A stretch of 64,000 bases of DNA from Zanthoxylum bungeanum (taxonomy: Eukaryota; Streptophyta; Magnoliopsida; Sapindales; Rutaceae), in contig SKCR01018436.1 of assembly GCA_019454045.1 (NCBI GenBank), positions 62,001-126,000 on the forward strand, written 5' to 3'. This document shows, piece after piece, positions 59,150 to 64,000 of this stretch (position 1 is its first letter; each line of letters starts with the position of its first letter). Below the pieces are notes generated by a model. The model was not told the origin of the DNA, did no database searches, and worked only from the letters and a program-made list of their open reading frames with translations. Made by a program: the position numbers and the translations under genes.

Positions 59150-62100
59150 GGTTGCAGATTTCTAGAATAGGTTCTAGATTTAGAGTAGGCTTGGATATTG
59201 TTAGATTAGATAAAACCATCGGGAACTGTTGTTCTGATTTTCTTGAAAAATCAAGATGGTTACTGACTTAGTTACTAAGTCACGATAGGTAATCTAAATA
59301 GATATCTCTTTTAGGATATAATAGTCTAGAGAGAATAGTTTCTTTTGCAGTAAGAATTGATGTGAACTAGTTCATGTCTCGAGATTCTTGATGGCATTAA
59401 GAAAACCTCATTAGGTATTTGTTTATCTGATAATGACATTTTTTGGCTTTAGTGTCCTTTAGATGTAATGTGTCTGACACAGTTTGCTAATCAATTATTT
59501 ACAATTATTGTGAATAGTTGAAGGCAAATTATAAAGCTAAAGAAATGAGATGTGTATAGTTGTGTGTAGAGAATATCAATTCTTACAATACGACAACAAT
59601 AGATATTGAATACCAGATCTCCCGTCTAGTTATTTAAAATATTGTTTGATGATTGTTTTGATATTTGATATCAGAACTTGCGACTATTGGATAGTTACTT
59701 GTTCTTTATAAACATTTATTTCATATTTTAATATGACTAGTAGTGTCATTGATGAAAAAATAAACATTAAGAAAAATATTCAGTTAACTAAATAACTTAG
59801 AACAATGTTTTATGAGATTTTAACACTTAAGCATTAGATGCTTATTCCGTATGGTAAAGGAAGGTCTGATACGAGATCACACCATATATCCTTATCCATT
59901 TAATGAATATTGTATTCGAGAATGTGATTAAATCTCATTTAACCAATGATCATCATTGGATCACAAATTTATTAAACTAATACATTGGATGTATGTAGTT
60001 TAATGAATTATAAATTACCTTGGATAGTTTTCCTTACTTCGTAACTTAGTTAATGAGTTGTTATGACTTAGTTACGTGTTTCTAAAAGAATATATATTGA
60101 ACGTCTTGAATGGTTCGAGAACTCTCAATGTGTTTCTGATGAAACACGAATAGAATATTTTGACTGGTTCAAAGATATTCAATTTGAAGTTTTGAAAAAT
60201 GTATCTTTAAAATTCATCATGAGTCTTTGAATTGTTCAAAGATGTTTGATATGATCAAACATATGAATTTATGTCAATTAGTTCTAAGGTTATTTAATGA
60301 ATGTGATTCTTACTCAATATTATTCTTCTACGATTCCATCATGTTGGAATTGGTCGGTGGGAGAAATCGAATCTTATATGATTTGATTCGTTTGATATTG
60401 AGTGTTACCGAATTAGTTTCAATACTCTGGATATGCTCCAGTAACACTAATTCATCATTTTAATTAATGTTCTATTAGTTTCTACAATTATGTATATGAT
60501 ATGTATATGTAGAAAATTCGAATCTTGAAAAGTTTGAGATTTGAATCTATCTTTTGTATAATGGTTATATAATTGAAAGTACTTGCGCCTCAGAGGTAAA
60601 AGTAAAAGTTTATCATTTATTCTATTTAATAGAATATTGTATTCTATTTGATAGAATATCTTTTCTACGATCATGAGTAATAAAATTATTTTATTACTTG
60701 GTGTGTAACATCAGATGTTAACGATTGTAGAAAAGACTTGACTTATTGAAGTTAAATGTGAGAGTGATAAACTATAAATGGAACTACATAATTAATAAGA
60801 TGAAAAGACCCTTAAAAAGCTTCCATATAAGTCCAATAAGATGTCAGATTCATTAGCGTAGTATTTGATACATAATGGTTCTGTTGTTTCTTATCGAAGA
60901 AAATTATCTATAACTTATAGTGGGAACGATATTTGATATTGATTTCAGAAGTTAGCATTGAATCATAGATTTAAGATTGTTCGTAGCTTACTACGATCAA
61001 GTTTGGAACTTGATTGAGCTCTCGTTATGAATCGTTCATAAAATGTGCAAATTGTTTGCGCAGCAAAAGCAAAGCGAGCTTATTAAAAGTTTGACCTTTA
61101 TATTATGACAGTGAGAAAGGTTATACTCAGTAATCTACTGTAGATTCTAAGAAAACTTGTCTCTAGTCACACTAATTGAACAATTAAAGATCTGTTGGTT
61201 AATGTTAATATTAAACTATGTATTTTGTCTAAAGAATGCAAACTGGCATTCCTGAATGGTTTCTTCGAATAAGGGATCCATTGTGGTTTCTTTGTTTGAA
61301 GAGTATATTCTAGAATGACCCTGGAGTTTGTATTCTGCTAAGATCGCAGTTTGGTATAATGGCTTATAAAGCCTTTCGTAGACTCATGTGAGCCTTTCAG
61401 AAATCGGTGTTCTCTAATTTTGATATAGTCAGATTGTCTGATTTTATCAAAGCATAAAGAATACATATTTGATAGTAGGGTCAGTGGGAGCGTATAATTT
61501 TCTTTCTAATATTGTATATCGTAACGACATTATCATTATTAATGTAGTAATGAGATGTTTGTAAGGTAAAAGGTTTACCTTAGTTTTATTTTCTCCGTGA
61601 AAGTAGTGAAAATAGTCTATGTTATATTTGATATAAAGTTTTATATATGATATAAAATAAGAGACTTATGAGATACTCTCATTAGTCGTGCATTAGATAT
61701 GATCTAATAAAGGACACAACAAGACTATCTGTGTGAGTTAGTATAACTGTTTGACAGTTAGTGTGTCTCTTGTATATAGTATTTATCTTTCGTAAATGAT
61801 GATTCCTTTGTCGAAAGAGAAATTGATTAGAATGTCTAATCAATCTTATGCATCATAGGATGATGGCATAATGAATACTATATTATGTGCGATTAAAGAT
61901 ATCAATTTAATTGTTACGAACTATTTTAATATGTTATAGACCATAGGATGTGTTTTGAAACATGTTCTTTATTATCTTTGAGATATTAAGAACGAGTTTC
62001 TTATTCATCGAGAATATAGTCTGCAACCATTAGGGTCAGATTAGTTTTGAGTCTAATTATGACGTTAGATGGTATACATCATATAAAGTCAGAAAAGATG

Positions 62101-62525
62101 CAGTGGGAGTGTCACAGATGATTCTACTGAATTAGTAGAATTAGTTATAACTTATGAAGTATTGACTTATAAAGTTGCATAGTGACCTTATAGATTAGAA
62201 GTTTTGATATTAGTGTTGTGCTTGCGGTTGTCTCATAATATTTGGATTTGATCTCTAAATACATAGACAACTTAGTAGCTGTAGCACAATATTGATGTCG
62301 TATCTGAGTCATATTGATGTATAGCTTAGGTTATACAATATATGAATGATACTGACTAAGGGAAATGATTAGGTTTGTTGGACAAACTCAATATGTTAAA
62401 GCGGGCCTACTTGTTGTTTCCTACCTCTTGAGTGCTAGGTCAGCTCTTGAGGACCATGCGTATGTAATACATATTTAGATGTGTATAAGATACCGTGGAT
62501 TGACACTAGATCAAGTGGGAGAAAT
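59150..62525 (+). pseudogene. Element H gag-pol remnant, largely unreadable
   Basis: Only faint copia traces remain. A RT active-site-like area lies near 61470-61540 (gtcagtgggagcg, then a decayed YVDD region). A start of the MYAMLCTRPD-type segment lies near 61830. An RNase H-like stretch, with stops throughout, lies at 61990-62320. There is no intact frame; 60227-60463 is an open stretch without features. Most bases appear heavily substituted. Confidence 0.55.
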
Positions 62526-63041
62526 TGTTAGGGTTGGTGCTCGAAGTGCCAATCCAGATCATATTTATGTCCGATTCATGAATACGAACAATTTCTTTTT
62601 CCATAATATTACTTATTTATGGTAATACTTCTTGCTTTTATATACATATTCGATCTAATTACGATTAGATTGAAACTATATGATTTAGTGATATGTATAT
62701 ATTAGACAAAGACACGATAATATATTTTGTAGTGCGCAGTTACAAAGTAGTTTGTAATTGACATTGGGAAGTGTCACTACTAGAATTATATTATCAAATA
62801 AAGTTTATGGTCAAGATTTACTGACATGGGTCGGTTAGTAAAATCCGATGAGACCAGTACATGTCGTATATCGAGACTTGGTCCGATAGTTTATCCCAAT
62901 GAACCATGAGTCTTGGGAGACGTGTATAGACATATAGGTGTTTATTTGATAAACACTGAATGACTCAACAAATATTTCCTAATAGATGGTACACCAATGT
63001 CAATAGGATTCTTCTCGAGTCGAGTAGCATAATGATCATTC
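62526..63041 (+). repeat. Element H 3' LTR, left part
   Basis: Starts TGTTAGGGTTGG after caagtgggagaaat. It matches the reverse complement of solo LTR G (for example aaatatttcctaatagatgg near 62971). It is interrupted at 63042. Confidence 0.85.
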
Positions 63042-64000
63042 TGTTAGGGATATGCCCTATACCCAACTTGTGGATGGGCTATATGTACATGTATTTGTAA
63101 TATTTTCATTAATTAATAAAATGGAAATCTTTATTATACGTGTCTTACATAACTTATATGAATCATCAACACTGTAATAAAGCCCTTGGAGTAATAAGAC
63201 GATGGCTTCCACGCCTTATGAGAATCATTACTCTTAAATGTTCATAGTCATAGTTTTGTGAATAATCTGGGCTTTCACAAAGCGGAGAGACTAGCATGAT
63301 GATATGATCTGCCCCTAAGTGGGGTAGCCGATCTCATGAGTTGCTTGTGTCCATCGAACTGACCGCCGAAAGTTTTCATATGAAGTGTTTATCCCATGTG
63401 TTTGTGAGAACTTTCATTTATCGATTATATGATTAGTCCTTAGACTTGAGGTCTTTACAATCTTATGTGTGGATCAAATAACTTTGACATTCTCCTTCCC
63501 CAGTTCAAAAGATCCTGTCATAAGGGTATGATTGGGTCATTTGATAAACACATGAAGTTTGTAAAGATACAACATAGAATCACCACTCTCTCGGATAATA
63601 TTTTCTTATAATAGTAGTATTCCAGTTCGCGGGTTGATATGTGTGATCAGTGCTTGAGATTGTGGCCACAGCGGAAGAATCATTTGAGATTCTTAGATTA
63701 GCATGATTCATGACACTATCAACATCATACCTTTGACCATATGGGTAGACACTTTCCGTACCCTAAGTCAATAGGTGGGGATACAGTGAGGCGATGGACC
63801 GTGTCATATGTAAATCGCATACATAATGAGTATATAAATCTTTCCTTCTCATTTGGGGGCATTGGCATGTTGCTAGATGTCAACCTTGGTCATTGAAATC
63901 GAACGACCATCTGATCGGAGGATAATTTATGTTCGATTAAATTATCTCGATTCATTTCATGTCCAACTTGAGGGGAACCCAAAAGGTCACACACAACAAA
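63042..64000 (+). repeat. LTR K (copia type), continues beyond the window
   Basis: Starts TGTTAGGGATATGCCCTAT at an abrupt break in the element H LTR. This is a common opening for copia LTRs. No end or TSD is in view, so it may be a solo LTR or a full element. Confidence 0.7.

Larger units (their letters stand above)
56331..64000 (+). mobile_element. Element H: strongly decayed copia LTR retrotransposon, right end outside or interrupted
   Basis: The 5' LTR is 56331-58230, the PBS follows, the interior runs to 62525, and the 3' LTR begins at 62526 after gatcaagtgggagaaat. At 63042 another LTR (K) breaks the 3' LTR. LTR starts (tgttatggttggtgctcgaa and tgttagggttggtgctcgaa) match each other. 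The LTRs are of the same family as solo LTR G. Confidence 0.85.

Overview
The window is plant nuclear DNA, most likely from a eudicot. It is AT-rich and consists almost entirely of nested LTR retrotransposons and DNA transposons. I see one convincing host gene, at 50050-51243 on the minus strand. No rRNA, complete tRNA gene, operon or CRISPR array is visible. All family calls come from reading motifs, LTR ends, primer-binding sites (PBS) and target-site duplications (TSD); no database was searched.

The first 40 kb is a stack built on one decayed Ty1/copia element ('A'). Its pieces are 6592-6803, 15339-15601, 35050-36421 and 39032-40165. Its left part is cut off by a gag-only, Ogre/Tat-like Gypsy element ('B', 1-6591) with a long tandem-repeat block before its 3' LTR. 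Further insertions into A are: an Athila-like element 'C' (6804-15338, TSD tctac) that itself holds solo LTR 'D' (9166-11358, TSD agaac); an Athila-like element 'E' (15602-25525, TSD atccc); a minus-strand copia element 'F' (25533-35049, TSD cccac); and solo LTR 'G' (36422-39031, TSD gtatt).

Element E is the most unusual object. It lacks reverse transcriptase, RNase H and the integrase core. Downstream of its gag-protease-integrase-tail remnant it carries two extra reading frames. One is a broken small ORF (20631-21179) with a basic patch followed by a Cys cluster, in the order seen in cysteine-rich proteins of some filamentous plant viruses. The other is an intact, intronless 217-codon ORF (21430-22083) that is clearly a LOG-family protein (cytokinin riboside 5'-monophosphate phosphoribohydrolase family), with changed catalytic-motif residues and a C-terminal LDLNL. 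Splice-acceptor-like sites precede both ORFs. The simplest reading is a non-autonomous retrotransposon that captured a host cytokinin-activation-type gene.

From 41 to 47.4 kb there are two solo LTRs of one family in opposite orientation ('I' 41102-46174, 'J' 46498-47418). An hAT transposon (42038-46166) sits at the inner end of I. Its two-exon transposase gene is broken by four in-frame stops but no frameshift. From 47.4 to 54.3 kb is the quietest part: AT-rich sequence around the single host gene, a SMI1/KNR4-like conserved plant protein of unknown role. From 54.3 kb on there are LTR and copia scraps, one end of a CACTA transposon with exon remnants (54655-56330) that contains a fragment of an Ogre-like LTR, a strongly decayed copia element ('H', from 56331) and, inside H's 3' LTR, the start of another LTR ('K', from 63042) that runs out of the window.
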